Of a stretch of DNA of 64,000 nt, positions 45,381 to 59,018 are shown in pieces. Below the pieces are notes generated by a model. The model saw only the letters and a list, made by a program, of their open reading frames with translations. It made no database searches and was not told where the DNA came from. Made by a program: the position numbers and the translations under genes. Each line of letters begins with the position of its first letter. The first letter of the stretch is position 1. Source of the stretch: Thermothelomyces thermophilus ATCC 42464 (Eukaryota > Ascomycota > Sordariomycetes > Sordariales > Chaetomiaceae); assembly GCF_000226095.1 (NCBI RefSeq), contig NC_016478.1:3214001-3278000 (forward strand), in the 5' to 3' direction.

Positions 45381-47609
45381 ATAGCTACTAACGTCATGGC
45401 CAAATAGCTGCTTACCTAGCTTAGTTAACTCTATTAGCGAATCTAGGAGTTAGACTAGAGAGATAAGGCTACTTAAGCTCGAATCAAGGAACTCGAGAAT
45501 AGCGAAAAGCACTTATAGAAACTAGTTAATGAGGCCTATACCAAAATCAAGGCACTCGAGGGCGCCAAAGCGAGCCATATTAAGATCAAACTACCTAGCA
45601 AATATAGAGGAACCAAGGAGGACCTTATAAGATTCCTAACAAACCTCTGATCCTACTTCTAGCTTAATGATGACAAGTTTCTAGATGATAAAGCTAAAGT
45701 TCTCTATATAGCTACAAGACTAGAGGGTAAGGCACTTAGATAGTTTAAGCCTATATAGAATGACTATCTTACTAAGGAAGATAAAGACGACCAAGATATA
45801 TTTATATAGGTAGTCTTTCGATCCTATGACTATTTCGAAGATAAGCTTTAAAAGGTTTTTAGCGATAAAGATAAAAAGATTTATATATAAGAAAGACTTG
45901 CTAATCTCTAATAGACTAAGTTAGTAGCCTCCTATACTATATAGTTTAGATAGGACATACTTAAGTCTTAGCTTAACGATAAGGCGTTAATATAACTATT
46001 CTATAATAGCTTAAAGGAAAAAGTTAAAGACAAGCTATATAAGTATAATTAGCCTAAGACTTTAGATGAATATATTATATAGGCTATTAGAATTAATAAT
46101 TGACTCTATATATAAGAGTAGTAGAAACAAGGTCGAATAAATAGAACTATAGTTAAGGCTAATAATAAGAAAAAGCAAGTATATATTAGTACCTTATATA
46201 GGATATACCCTAGAGCTATAGATATAGATATAATATAAAAGTAAGACTAGAAGAAGACGACTAAAGACAAGTCTAATATTACCTACTATAACTATAGAAA
46301 GAAAAGGCACTATAAGCAAGAATATCGAAGCCTAAAGAAAAAGTAGAAGACAGTCCCTAGAAAGGAAATTATAGCTATCGACGAAACTACTAAGGACGTT
46401 ATCGAAGTAACGGCCACGAGCTATAAAGATAGGGGTAATAATATAGATAGTCTTAGACACGATAGTAACGGTAAAGACAAACAAGTACTGTACTCTAAAC
46501 TGGTCACTATGGACCTAGAGATAGGTCTTGCTAAAAAGGACACGGTAGGAGAGTATATACCGCTAATTTCGATTCTCCTAGCCTTAAGGCAGTGGGGTTT
46601 TATAGTTATATAGAGGTAGGATAGATCGTAGACAACTAATACCTAAGGAATTAAAAGACCTAGACCTAATGTCCTATTCCTCTAGGAACGAATCGAATAG
46701 TACTATAATAAAGTTTTCTAACTTAATATAGAACTGTATAAATGGGATAGGCGCTTGATTCGATTTACCTAGTAGAGCGATAAGATAAGAGATAAGATAA
46801 GGGAACTCCAATATATTGTAGAAACTATTAAAGGAGAACAGCCTATAATATATAATAGGCCCGATAGCTATGCCGAGTATCTCGACGACTAGTAACTTAG
46901 TAACGACGTGTAGAACCTAGAATACTAGTTTATACGTATGAACTACGGAAAAGACGAGCATATATAGGAAAGCTATTGGAAGAAACATTCCTACCTTAGC
47001 GTTAAGATACTTATAGTCTATATATAATGGGAAGGATTTAGGAAAGAATTCTAATACCTCCTAGGTAACGCTATCGCTATATAACTATATCCTTAATATA
47101 AGGCATATATACAAGTGCCCTAGTTCTAGTATATAGTATATAGATACTAATATTACTTTTACGACAAATTTGAAAATAATCACTAGCCGACCTAACAAGG
47201 AAATGAGGACGGAAGCTTACGCCCTGTGGAATAGATCTATAATATAGGAAATAGAACGGCTAAATTGCTCTAGAAGATCGAAGCCTATGATCTAGAAGGC
47301 ATTACGATAGTTCTAAGACAAGCCTAGCCTAGGTACTACGGAACAGGACGAGACATATAAGACTTATGCTAGAGTTATAATTACCTCTATTATACAGACG
47401 AAAAGAAATCGCGAATTCGGGAGCTCTAGATAAAGCTATAGTATATACAATAAAAAGTAGAATAGACTTAATGGTAGGAAGCCGTAAGTACTCAATAGCT
47501 TACGGAAATGAGCACGATTAATAAAGCTGCTATTAGTCAAATAACTAAAGAGGTTAGTACTAACCTAGGAAACAGGTTAGGGCCCTTCGAGGGGCCTAGA
47601 AACCATTAA
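45381..47609 (+). pseudogene. E6 gag
   Basis: Start reads ATA at 45381; 742 codons to TAA 47607-47609. The two extra codons come from a 6-bp duplication (CGCTAT repeated) near 47073, which keeps frame. Capsid-type domain at about 45570-46060, knuckle at about 46283-46325, C-terminal extension as in the family. Slippery site AGGAAAC at 47567-47573. RIP stops throughout. Confidence 0.88.
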
Positions 47610-47956
47610 CGCCTGTGTAACGGCGAGTAATAGCGTAGTATAGGAGGAACTAGTATAAGAGACTACTATATTAAGACCTCCTAGCAGAAATATAGGAAAT
47701 CGCTACAATCTTTAGATAACGGTAGTAAGATAAGCGACTATAGATAATAGCATAATAGAAATAGCACGAAATGCTTGTACTAGTAGATAGTAGAGTAGAG
47801 ATAAACCTAATTTCGCCGGCACTTGTAAATTAGCTATAGATATCCTAGAGAATGAAGCGGAAGTATAGTATAGTCAAAGGGCTATTTCCGATATAATAAG
47901 TATATAAGGAGACCGAACTAATTAATATTACTATAGCAAGGAAGACTATAGCAGTT
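47567..47956 (+). pseudogene. E6 pol, protease part
   Basis: Short -1 frame segment from the slippery site through the protease (LVDSRVE-like near 47785; the active-site Gly codon now AGA) to the E7 insertion at 47957. Continues at 55575. Confidence 0.85.
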
Positions 47957-48409
47957 TGTCACGAGCCAACCATATACCGCGACCCGGTGGGGTGTAGCAG
48001 GCTAAATGAGCCACTAATCAAGAAAGGGCACAAAGCGAGGCTGACATAGGATCGCTAGGGAGCACGGGCTACCACGGGCAAACAATTGCCAAAAGGGAAA
48101 GATAACAGAGGATAGCTAGCTACCAAGGGCAATCCAAGGACAGGATAGAAGGGGACTATAAGCGATCGACAGAAGTATATATACATATAGATAGTCACTC
48201 GTTATAGTAGACTCTAAGAGTTCACCAGTGGTAACAATCACAATCATAGTACTTATACTAAACATTGCTAATTACTATAAGAGACAACTCTAAGTGTTAT
48301 TATAAACCCTTTAGCTTTACCAAATCCCTTAGACGACCTGCCTACTTATCCTGCTTAATCTACCTTTGTCTAAACCCTTTTAGAAGAAGTCTAAGTTAGG
48401 TTCGTCACA
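47957..48409 (+). repeat. E7 5' LTR (beta)
   Basis: 453 bp from TGTCACGAGCC to GTCACA. An intact predicted self-primer AGTGGTAACAA is at 48227-48237. The partner just after the LTR (48412-48422) matches at 10 of 11 positions. Confidence 0.94.
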
Positions 48410-48475
48410 TGTTATTACCACTCCCTTTGTTCTATTATAGTTTAGAACAGAGGTAACTTCGACCTCGATATCGAT

Positions 48476-50698
48476 ATAGCTACTAACGTCACGGCCGAAT
48501 AGCTGCTTACTTAGCTTGGTTAACTCTAGCAGCAGATCTAGGAGTTAGACCAGAGAGACAAGGCTGCTTAAGCTTAAATCAAGGAACTCGAGAACCGCGA
48601 AAAGTACTTGTAGAAGTTAGTTAACGAGGCCTATGCCAAAATCGAGACACTTAAGACTGCTAAAGCGAAGCGTATTAAGATCGAACTACCTAGTAAATAC
48701 GGAGGAACTAAGGAAGATCTTATAGGATTCCTATTAAACCTCTGATCCTACTTCTAGCTTAACGACGACAAGTTTCTAGACAATAAAGCCAAAGTCCTCT
48801 ACGTAGTTACGAGACTAGAGGGCAAGGTACTTAGATGGTTCGAGCCTATGTGGAACGACTACCTCACTAAGGAAGACGAAGACGACCGAGATATGTTTAT
48901 ATAAGCAGTCTTCTGATCTTACGACCGTTTCGAAGAAGAGCTTTGGAAGGTTTTTAGCGATAAAGACGAGAAGATTTATATATAAGAAAGACTTGCTAAT
49001 CTCCGATAGACTAAGTTAGTAGCTTCCTATACTATATAGTTTAAATAGGACATACTTAAGTCTTAGCTTAACGACAAGGTGTTAATATAACTGTTCTATA
49101 ATGGCTTGAAGGAAAAGGTTAAAGATAAGCTATATAAGTATAATCGGCCTAAGACTCTAGACAAATATATTACGTAGGCCATTAGGATTAATGATTAACT
49201 CTATACACGAGAGTAGCAGAAATAAGGTCGAATAAACGGAACCATGGTTAAGGCTAACGACAAGAAAAAGCGAGTATACGTTAGTACCTCGTATAGGATA
49301 TATCCTAGAGCTATAGATATAGACGTAACGTAGAAGTAGGACTAGAAGAAGACGACCAAAGACAAGTCCAATGTTACTTATTATAACTATAGAAAGAAAA
49401 GGCACTATAAGCGAGAATATCAAAGCCTAAAGAAAGAGTAGAAGACAGTCCCTAGAAAGGAAATTACAGCTATCGACGAAACTACCAAGGACGTTATCGA
49501 AGTAACGGCTACGAGCTACAAAGATAAGGATAGTAATATAGATAGTCCCAGATATAACGATAATGGTAAAGACGAACAAGTACCGAACTCCAAACTAGTC
49601 ACTATAGACCTAGAGACAGGTCTTGCCAAATAGGACATAGCAGGAGAATATATACCGCTAGTTTCGATTTTCCTAGCCTTGAGGCAGTAGGGCTTTACGG
49701 TCATATAGAGGCGGGATAGATCGTAGACAACCGACACCTAAAGAATCGAAAGACCCGGACCTAATGTTCTATTCCTCTAGGAACGAATCAAATGGTACTG
49801 TAATGAAGTTTTTCGGCTTAATACGGAACTACGTAAATAGAATAGACGCTTGATTTAACTTACCTAGTAGAGTAATAGAATAAGGGACGAAATAAGGGAA
49901 CTCCAATATATTATAGAAACTATCAAAGGAGAATAGCCTATGACATATAATAGGCCCGATAGCTATACCGAGTATCTTGACGGCTAACAACTTAATAATA
50001 ATATATAGAACCTAGAATACCAGTTTATACGCGCGAATCGTGGAAAAGATAAGCGTATGTGGGAAAGCTACTAGAAGAAATACTCTTATATTAGCACTAG
50101 AGTATCTACGGTCTACGTATAATGGGAAGGATTTGGGAAAGAATTCTAATACCTCCTAGGCAACGCCATACGACTATACCCTCGGTACGAGGCATATACA
50201 CAAGTGCCTTAGTTCTAGTATATAGCATACAAATGCTAATACTACTTCCGTGACAAATTCGAAAACAATCACTAGCCGACCTAATAAGGAAATAAGGACA
50301 GAAGCTTATGCCCTGTAGAATGGGTTTACGATATAGGAAATAGAGCGGCCGAATTACTCTAGAAGATCGAAGCTTGCGATCTAGAAGGCATTACGATAGT
50401 TCTAAAACGAGCCTAGCCTAGGTACTACAGAACCGGACAAGACACGTAGAACTCGTGCTAGAGTAACGATTACCTTTATCACGCGGATAAAAAGAAATTA
50501 CAAATTTAGGAGCTTTAGACAAAGCTATAGCACGTACGATAGAAAGCAGAACAGACCTAATAGTAGGAAGCTATAAGCACTTAATGGCTTACGGAAATGA
50601 GCACGATCGACGAAGTCGCTATTAGCCAAACAACCAAAGAGGTTAGCACTAACCTAGGAAACGGGTTAGGGCCCTTTAAGGGGCCTGGAAACTATTAA
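48476..50698 (+). pseudogene. E7 gag
   Basis: Start reads ATA at 48476, 740 codons to TAA 50696-50698. Contains KVLRWFEP near 48830, the knuckle at about 49379-49421 and the C-terminal extension (CPVEWVYDIGN near 50300). Slippery site AGGAAAC at 50656-50662, followed by the hairpin with two altered bases. RIP stops throughout. Confidence 0.9.
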
Positions 50699-53600
50699 CG
50701 CCTGTGTAGCGGTAGGTAGTAGCGTAGTATAGGAGGGACTAGCATAAGAGACTACTATATCGAGACCTCCTAGCAGAAACATAGGAAACTGCCGTAATCT
50801 TTGGACGACGGTAGTAAGACAAGCAATTATAGATAATAGTATAGTAGAAACAGCACGAAATGCTTGTACTAGTAGATAGTGGAGCAGAGATGAACCTAAT
50901 TTCGCCGATACTTGTAAATTAGCTATAGATACCCTAGAGAATGAAGCAGAAGCATGGCATAGTCAAAGGGCTATTTCCGATGTAATAAGTATATAAAGAG
51001 ACTAAACTAATCGACATTACTATAGTAGAGAAGACTATAGCAGTTATATTTAGCATTATAGATATAGGCAATAACAAAGATATAATATTAGGGTTACTAT
51101 AATATAAAGATTATAACCTAGACATTAGCTAGAAGAATAGTAGCTACCTATAACCCTAAATAGAGTCGTATTTGACTAGCGAGATAGGGAGTACGTAAGG
51201 ATCGTAAGCAGACAATGCTTAGGGGAAGGCATGTCCTACAGATCTACCGCAAGAGACAGACAGTGGCAGGCAGACTACTACAGACTCTAGAAGAGGCGGT
51301 ATAACGACATCGATATCATAACAGGAGGAACAAGCTAAACCACCGATAGCTATTCTCTCCGTTAACAAATACGGAGCACTACAATTAGAGCAATAGGTTA
51401 AGATAGGAGAAATCGCTAGTATCGCTATAGACGGAACTAAGTTCGTATATTACTAGAAAACCAAGAGACGAGATAAGACTAGGGAAGTACCGAAGGAATA
51501 CAAAGGATACCTAGCATTCGAACCAAAATATCTAGAAGGATTACTAGAACACAGCCTATGGGATTATAAGATCAAGCTCAAGGAAGGAGCACGATTAAAG
51601 TTCTTTAAGATTTACTATACGAGCTAGACATAGAACGAAGAACTTAAGCGATATTTGGAAGAGAACCTTTGAAGAGGATATATCTGCCTGTCAATATCGC
51701 TAGCAGGCTACCTAATCCTATTTATGCCTAAGAAAGACGGAAAGCTATAGTTATATATCGACTATTAGCAACTTAACGAATAGACTATAAAAAACCGATA
51801 CCCGTTACTATTGATCTTACGGCTCTAAGATCAGTTAGTAGGAGCCTAATATTTTACGCGTCTTGACTTGCCATCGGCCTACAACTATATACGGATCAAA
51901 GAAGGTAACGAGTGGAAAACGGCCTTTAGGATACCCTATAGCTACTATAAGTACCTCGTCATGCCATTCGGACTTACGAACACGCTAGCAACGTTCCAAG
52001 CCCTGATTGATCAAGCTATCCGACCCTTTCTCGACAAATTTACGGTATATTATCTCGACAATATACTCATCTTCTCCAAGACGATAGACAAACACTGGAA
52101 GCATGTAAAAGTAGTACTAGATACACTATACGCGTATAAGCTATTAGTTAATAAGGAAAAGAGCGAATTCCATATTAAGAAGATAGTCTTTTTAGGATAC
52201 GAGATATCCCCAGGACAAATTTAGATGGAACCTTTAAAGGTTGAAGCTATCAAGAATTGGCTACGACCGACGTCAGTCACGGAAGTACGAAGCTTCATCG
52301 GATTTACAAACTTCTACCGGATGTTTATTAGGAACTTTAGAGCAATTATATAACCTTTGTATAAACTTACTAGGAAGAATGCTAAATTCTAATAGGAAGA
52401 ATAATACGAGTAAGCATTTACGTAAATTCGTAATACCATTACCAAAGACCTAGTACTAGTACTGCCAGACCCTAAGAAGTCATTCGAGGTGGAAACGGAC
52501 GCTTTAGACTATGCCATTAGAGGACAATTAGGATAACGAGATAGACAAGGAAAGCTATATCCTATAGCCTTCTTTTTAAAGAAGCTTGACAGACCATGTC
52601 TTAATTATCCGATCTACGATAAGGAACTACTTGCGATTGTCAAAGCTTTTAAGGAATGGTGACTATACCTTAGTGGTATGATTAAACTAGTATAAGTATA
52701 TATAGATTACAAGAACCTGTAATACTTTACGATGACAAAGGAGCTTAACGGACGACAAATACAATGGGTAGAATTCCTTATAGAATTCAACTTTGAGATC
52801 TGCTATAAGAAGGGTAAAGAGAACATATAAGCAGATATCTTAAGTCAATAAACAGATTATATAGAAGGACGAACGGGAACAACACTACCATTGTTTAAGG
52901 AACAGACAGACGGAACGCTATATTACGAAACGTAGACACCTATAGAAGATGATCTACTTAACTCGTTCCTAGAATACTATATAATCTTTTAAGAAGAAAG
53001 GATTAACAAGGCATAGTATCAAGCAGTACCTGGACTAGTGGTACCTAACGGAGTAGAAGAAAAAGATAGGAAACTCTAGTACCGAGGCAAAGCATACATC
53101 TACGACAAAGATCAACAGCTATAGATAATTCGAGAACTCTACAAGTCGAAACTCGGAGGATATAAAGGAGTTACGAAGACTGTCGCACAAGTCAAGAAAC
53201 ACTACGACTTTCTATAGTTAATGGTACGAGTTAAGGAAGTTATATAGAACTACGATATCTATAATTAGAGCAAAACGGTATAATACAAGCTATATGGGCT
53301 ACTTTAGCTACTACCGACAGCTAACAAACTATAGAGTTTAGTTACGATAGACTTTATTACAAAGCTACTAGAATCTAAGGACATAGCTATAGGAGTAACC
53401 TATAATAGTATTCTTACTATAGTAGATTGCCTAACCAAGTAGGTATACTTCTTTCCCTATAAGGAGTCCTAGATAGCAGAACAGTTAGTAGACGTAATCT
53501 ATCGGCAAGTTATATTAGTATATGCTTAGCCACAAGAATAGATCACCGACAGAGATACGAAGTTCGCATCGAAGTTCTGGCAAGCGTTAATGTAACGATT

Positions 53601-54666
53601 AGGCGTTAATAGCAAGCTATTAACAGCATATTACCTACAGACTGACGGACAAACAGAGCGACTAAACCAAGTTATTAAGCAGTACCTCCGCTCTTACGTT
53701 AACTACTAGCAAAACGACTAGGTCATGTTATTGCCAATAGCATAACTTGCTTATAATATAACGCTAACGGAAATAACCAAAGTTATACTGTTCTTCGTAA
53801 ACTACAGATATGAAGCAGACCTTAGGCAAAGACCGGAGGTTATAGTGCTAAGAGCAGTAGTTAAAGCGGAATAAATGTACATATTATATAAAAAGCTCAA
53901 GAAGGAACTCGAGTTTGTCAGGACTAGAATAAAGAATTACTACGACAAACATAGGCTCGAGGGACCTTACCTAGAGAGGGGAGACAAAGTCTACCTAATT
54001 GTATAAAACTTACGAACCAAACGACCAAGTACGAAGCTAGACTTTAAGAAGGTCGGACCTTTCGTTATCAAAGAACGAATTTCGACATCTAACTACCGAC
54101 TATCGTTACCGTCATCTATATAGCTATAGATAGATGTTTTTCATATTTCACTTCTCGAACTAGTACTAAAGAACGCTAAGGTTGCTATATATATCGAAGT
54201 AGAGAACGAAAAGGAAGAATAAGACATCGAAGAAATTCTAGATTTATATATTATTAATAGGGAACTATAGTATCTAGTCAAATGGTTCGATTTCGGACTA
54301 GAAGATAATTTATAGGAACCTGTCAAGAACCTAAATTGCCCTAAGAAACTAGAGCAGTTCCACTAGCGGAATCCTAACCAGCTATAAGAACCGGCTCTAA
54401 AGCCTATTCCCTAATAGAAAAAGAGAGGAACCTACTAGAATTAGGACTAGGATCTAACCTGATTAACTCCTAATCAAGTACGTCAAAAGTATCTAACGCT
54501 TAAGCCTGACCCGTAAGGGTCTGCGTCTCTAATATTGGCAGAGGGGTATCTAGTTCTTCCTCCTCCTCTAGACAAGCTACGCCACGACGAAAAACTTCGG
54601 TACCACGATCGCGTAGGGATTGCTGTAAACGACGTAATCGACTTAAACGGCTTAGCGTCTAAGTAA
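50656..54666 (+). pseudogene. E7 pol (protease, RT, RNase H, integrase, chromodomain, beta tail)
   Basis: -1 frame pol. Protease LVDSGAEMNL with Asp near 50875. RT at about 51590-52290; a stop-free stretch 51868-52224 shows SAYNYIRIKEG, MPFGLTN, YYLDNILIFSK and FLGYEIS. RNase H at about 52490-52760. Integrase zinc region at about 53110-53290, core at about 53330-53800, C-terminus with ERGDKVYL near 53975. Chromodomain at about 54225-54370. As in E3, the frame then continues with a Pro-rich tail (LVLPPPLDKL) to TAA 54664-54666, overlapping the antisense gene by about 263 nt. Confidence 0.88.
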
Positions 54667-55000
54667 ATAGCGCCTTGGTCTTAGCAATCTCTTTTGAAAC
54701 CTTCTCTTGCTCTGACAAATTCGAAAGGACTAAGATAGTTAGTAATCTAAGGCTACAAAGGAAAACAACAAGGAACCTATAGGTATCTATGACGTTTAGA
54801 CTATTGTACTTCTTGCCTATATAAATATAATTTTGACACTTGTTTAAACCTTCTATTATTATATAATGCTTCTACGGCTTTGTATTCTAATAACGCTTAC
54901 AAGGCATGGCGACTTTATAACCCTCTCGCTTAATCTTGATCGTAATGGTATGTCGTTCGCGTTTGAGATCGCGACAATTCCTAGGAATACGATTAGCCAT
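54404..55000 (-). pseudogene. E7 antisense gene (beta type): Cys-rich/coiled-coil protein, one intron
   Basis: ATG intact at 55000-54998. Exon 1 55000-54781 (220 nt), intron 54780-54730 (51 nt), exon 2 54729-54407 (323 nt), stop 54406-54404; 181 codons. The N-terminus is basic (MANRIPRNCRDLKRERH). The Cys positions of AMPCKR-x are read as Cys or Tyr, with C-x2-C at both ends; the first loop is longer than in alpha. Exon 2 has SEQEKVSKEI, RLRRLQQSLRDRGTEV and an acidic EEEEEL run. The intron has ACTAACTATCTTAG at its end; the donor is ATAGGT (GTAGGT before RIP). Confidence 0.72.
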
Positions 55001-55081
55001 GGCAAAAGGAAGTTAGCAGAAGAAGGACATTACCTATTGAGAAAAGGGGGTGTTAGTGGTATTTGAAACAAGTCATAAGAA

Positions 55082-55116
55082 GCTTTCGGGTCGAAAGCCC
55101 TAAAGAGGGGGCATCA
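55082..55116 (+). other. Hairpin and purine tract before the E7 3' LTR
   Basis: GCTTTCG, loop GGT, CGAAAGC (55082-55098), then CCTAAAGAGGGGGCATCA leading to the LTR at 55117. The same arrangement precedes the alpha and gamma 3' LTRs. Confidence 0.65.
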
Positions 55117-55569
55117 TGTTACAAGCTAACTATATACCGCGACCCGGTAGGGTGTAGCAGGCTAAATGAGCCACTAATCAAGAAAGGGCACAAAGCGAGG
55201 CTGACATAGGATCGCTAGGGAGCGCGGGCTACTACGGGCGAACAATTGCCAAAAGGGAAAGATAGCAGAGGATAGCTAGCTACTAAGGGCGATCTAAGGA
55301 CAGGATAGAAGGGGACTATAAGCGATCGACAGAAGTATATATATATGTAGATAGTCACTCGTTATGGTGGACTCTAGGAGTTCACTAGTGGTAACAATCA
55401 CAATCATAGTACTTATACTAAACATTGCTGATTACTGTAAGAGATAACTCTAAGTGTTGTTGTAAACCCTTTGGCTTTACCGAATCCCTTAGACGACCTG
55501 CCTGCTTGTCCTGCTCAATCTACCTTCGTCTGAACCTTTTTAGAAGAAGTTTAAGTTGGGTTCGTCACA
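55117..55569 (+). repeat. E7 3' LTR (beta)
   Basis: 453 bp from TGTTACAAGC to GTCACA, the pair of 47957-48409. Retains AGTGGTAACAA near 55387. Confidence 0.94.
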
Positions 55570-55574
55570 TAGTT

Positions 55575-58500
55575 ATATTTAGTATTATAGATATAAGTAA
55601 CGATAAAGATATAATATTAAGGTTACTATAATATAAAGATTATAACCTAGATATTAGCTAGAAGAATAGTAGCTACCTACGACCCTAAACAGAGTTATAT
55701 TTGACTAGCGAGATAGGGAGCACGCAAGGATTATAAGCAGACGATGCTTAGGGGAAGGCATATCCTATAGATCTACCGTAAGAGATAGATAGTAGTAGAC
55801 AGACTACTACAGACTCTAGAAGAGGCAGTATAACGACATTAATATTGCGATAAGAGGAATGAGCTAAATTGCTAATAGCTATTCTCTCTATTAACGAATA
55901 TAGAGCACTATAATTAGAGTAGTAGGTTAAGATAGGAGAAATCGCTAATATCACTATAGACGGAACTAAGTTCGTATACTATTAGAAAACCGAGAGACAA
56001 GATAAGACTAGGGAAGTACCGAAAGAATATAAAGGATACCTAGCATTTGAACCGAACCATTTAGAAGGATTATTAGAATATAGCCTATAGGATTACGAGA
56101 TCAAGCTTAAGGAAGGAATATAACTAAAGTTCTTTAAGATTTACTATACGAGCTAGATATAGAATGAAGAACTTAAGCGATATTTAGAAGAGAACCTTTA
56201 AAGGGGATATATTTACCTGTTAATATTGCTAGTAGGCTACCTAATCCTATTTATGCCTAAGAAGGATAGAAAGCTATAGTTATATATTGACAATTGGTAA
56301 CTTAATAAATAGACTATAAAAAACCGATACCTATTACCACTAATCTTACAGCTCTAAGATTAGTTAGTAGGAGCCTAATATTTTACGTGTCTTAACTTAC
56401 TATCAGCCTATAACTATATATAGATTAAAGAAGGCGATAAGTGGAAAATGGCCTTTAAAATACCCTATAGCTACTACAAGTACCTCGTTATACTATTCGG
56501 ACTTATAAACGCGCTAGTAATGTTCTAAGCTCTAATTGATCAAGCTATCTAACCCTTTCTCGATAAATTTACGATATATTATCTTAATAATATACTTATC
56601 TTCTCTAAGACAATAGACAAATACTAGAAGCATATGAAAATAGTGCTAGACGTGCTATATACGTACAAACTATTAATTAACAAGAAAAAGAGCAAATTCC
56701 ACGTTAGGAAAACGGTATTTTTAGGATACGAAATATCCCTAGGACAAATCTAAATAGAACCCTTAAAGGTTAAAGCTATTAAGGAGTAGCTATAACTAAC
56801 GTTAGTTATAGAAATATAGAGCTTTATCGGATTTACAAACTTCTACCAGATGTTTATTAGAAATTTCGGAGTGATCGTACGACCTTTGTACAAACTTACT
56901 AGGAAGAACGCTAAATTCCAATAGAAAGAATAGTACAAGCAAGCATTTACGTAGATCTGCGACGCTATTACCAAAGATCTAGTACTAGTACTACTAGACC
57001 CTAAGAAGCCATTCAAGGTAGAAACAGACGCTTTAGACTACGCTATTAGAGGATAATTAGGATAACGAGACGAATAAGGAAAGCTATATCCCATAGCCTT
57101 CTTTTTAAAGAAGCTCGACAGACTACGTCTTAATTATCCGATCTACGATAAGGAACTACTTACGATTGTCGAAGCTTTTAAGGAATGGTAACTATATCTT
57201 AGTAATACGATTAAACTAGTATAAGTATATATAGATTATAAGAACCTACGATACTTTACGATAACAAAGGAGCTTAACAGACGACAAATACAATAGGTAG
57301 AATTCCTTACGGAATTTAACTTTGAGATCTGCTATAAGAAGGGTAAAGAGAACGTATAAGTAGATACCTTAAGCTAATAAATAGATCATATAGAAGGACA
57401 AACGGAAACAATACTACCATTGTTTAAGGAACAAATAGACGGAACACTATATCATAAAATGTAGATACCTATAGAAGATAATCTACTCAACTTGTTCCTA
57501 GAATGTTATATAATCTTTTAAGAAGAAAGAATTAACAAGGTATAATATTAAGCAATACCTAGACTACTAGTACCTAATAGAGTAGAGGAAAGAGATAGGA
57601 AACTCTAGTACCGAGGCAAAGTATATATCTATAACAGGGATTAATAGCTACAAATGATTTGAGAACTCTATAAGTCGAGACTTAGAGAATATAAAGGAGT
57701 TACGAAGACTGTCGTACAAGTTAGGAAACACTATAACTTTCTATAGTTAATGGCACGAGTTAAGGAAGTTATACGGAACTATAACATTTACAACCGAAGC
57801 AAAACGGCACGATATAAGCCGTATAGGCTACTTTAGCTACTGCTAATAGCTGACAAACTATAGAGTTTAGTCACAATAGACTTCATTACGAAGCTACTAG
57901 AATCTAAGGATATAGTTATAGGAGTAACCTATAATAGTATTCTTACTATAGTAGATTGCCTAACTAAATAGGTATACTTCTTTCCCTATAAGGAGTCTTA
58001 GATAGCTAAACAGCTAGTAGACATAATCTATTAGCAAGTTACATCAGTATATGCTTAGCCGTAAGAATAGATCACCGATAGAGATACTAAGTTCGTATCG
58101 AAGTTCTAGTAAGCATTAATATAACGATTAGGCGTTAATAGTAAGCTATTGATAGTATATTACCTATAGACTAACAGACAAATAGAGCGACTAAACCAAG
58201 TTATTAAGTAGTACCTCTACTCTTATATTAATTACTAGTAAGACGACTAGGTTATACTATTACTAATAGTATAACTTGCTTATAATACGACACTAACAGA
58301 AACAACTAAAGTTATACCGTTCTTCGCAAACTATAGATATAAAGCAGACCTTAGGCAAGGACTAGAGGTCATAGTGCCGAGAGTAGCAGTCAAAGTAGAA
58401 CAAATGTATATACTATATAAAAATCTTAAAAAGGAACTCGAGTTTGTCAAGACTAGAATAAAGAACTACTACAATAAATATAGGCTCGAGGGACCTTACC

Positions 58501-59018
58501 TAGAGAGGGGAGACAAAGTCTACCTGATCATACGAAACTTACAAACCAAACAACTAAACATAAAGCTAGACTTTAAGAAGGTCAGACCCTTCGTTATTAA
58601 AGAACGAATTTCGACATCTAACTACTAACTATCGTTACCATCATCTATATAACTACAGATAGATATTTTTTATATTTTACTTCTTAAACCAGTACTAAAG
58701 AACGCTAAGGTTGCTATATATATCAAAGCAAAGGACGAAGAGAAAGAATAGGACGTTAAAGAAATTCTAGATTTATATATTATTAATAGAGAACTATAGT
58801 ACCTAGTTAAATAGCTTAATTTCGGATTGGAAGACAACTTATAGGAACTAGTTAAGAACTTGAACTGCCCTAAGAAACTAGAACAGTTCTACTAGCAGAA
58901 ACCGGATCGACCGTAGGCACTAGCTCGGATAAAACGGCCAAGTTAGCCTCCAATAAATCTAGGCCTAAAGAAGACTAGTTAAACGGGACGTTAGCACCCT
59001 AGGACTATACGTTACTAA
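55575..59018 (+). pseudogene. E6 pol, main part (RT to chromodomain)
   Basis: Resumes directly after the E7 TSD within the protease-RT region. RT at about 56110-56840, box YYLNN near 56577. RNase H at about 57020-57290. Integrase zinc region at about 57640-57800 and core at about 57840-58350. A stop-free stretch 58374-58628 has KKELEFVKTR, LERGDKVYLI and KKVRPFVIKE. Chromodomain at about 58750-58890 (KKLEQF). The frame then meets tandem TAA at 59016-59021, taken as the end. Overlaps the antisense gene by about 150 nt. Confidence 0.85.

Larger units (their letters stand above)
47957..55569 (+). mobile_element. E7: E-family chromovirus, beta LTR, inserted in E6 protease region
   Basis: 7613 bp, two 453-bp LTRs, TSD CAGTT (47952-47956) against TAGTT (55570-55574). 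Uninterrupted. Removing it and one TSD restores the E6 gag-to-RT distance exactly. A moderately mutated copy and the best beta reference. Confidence 0.95.
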
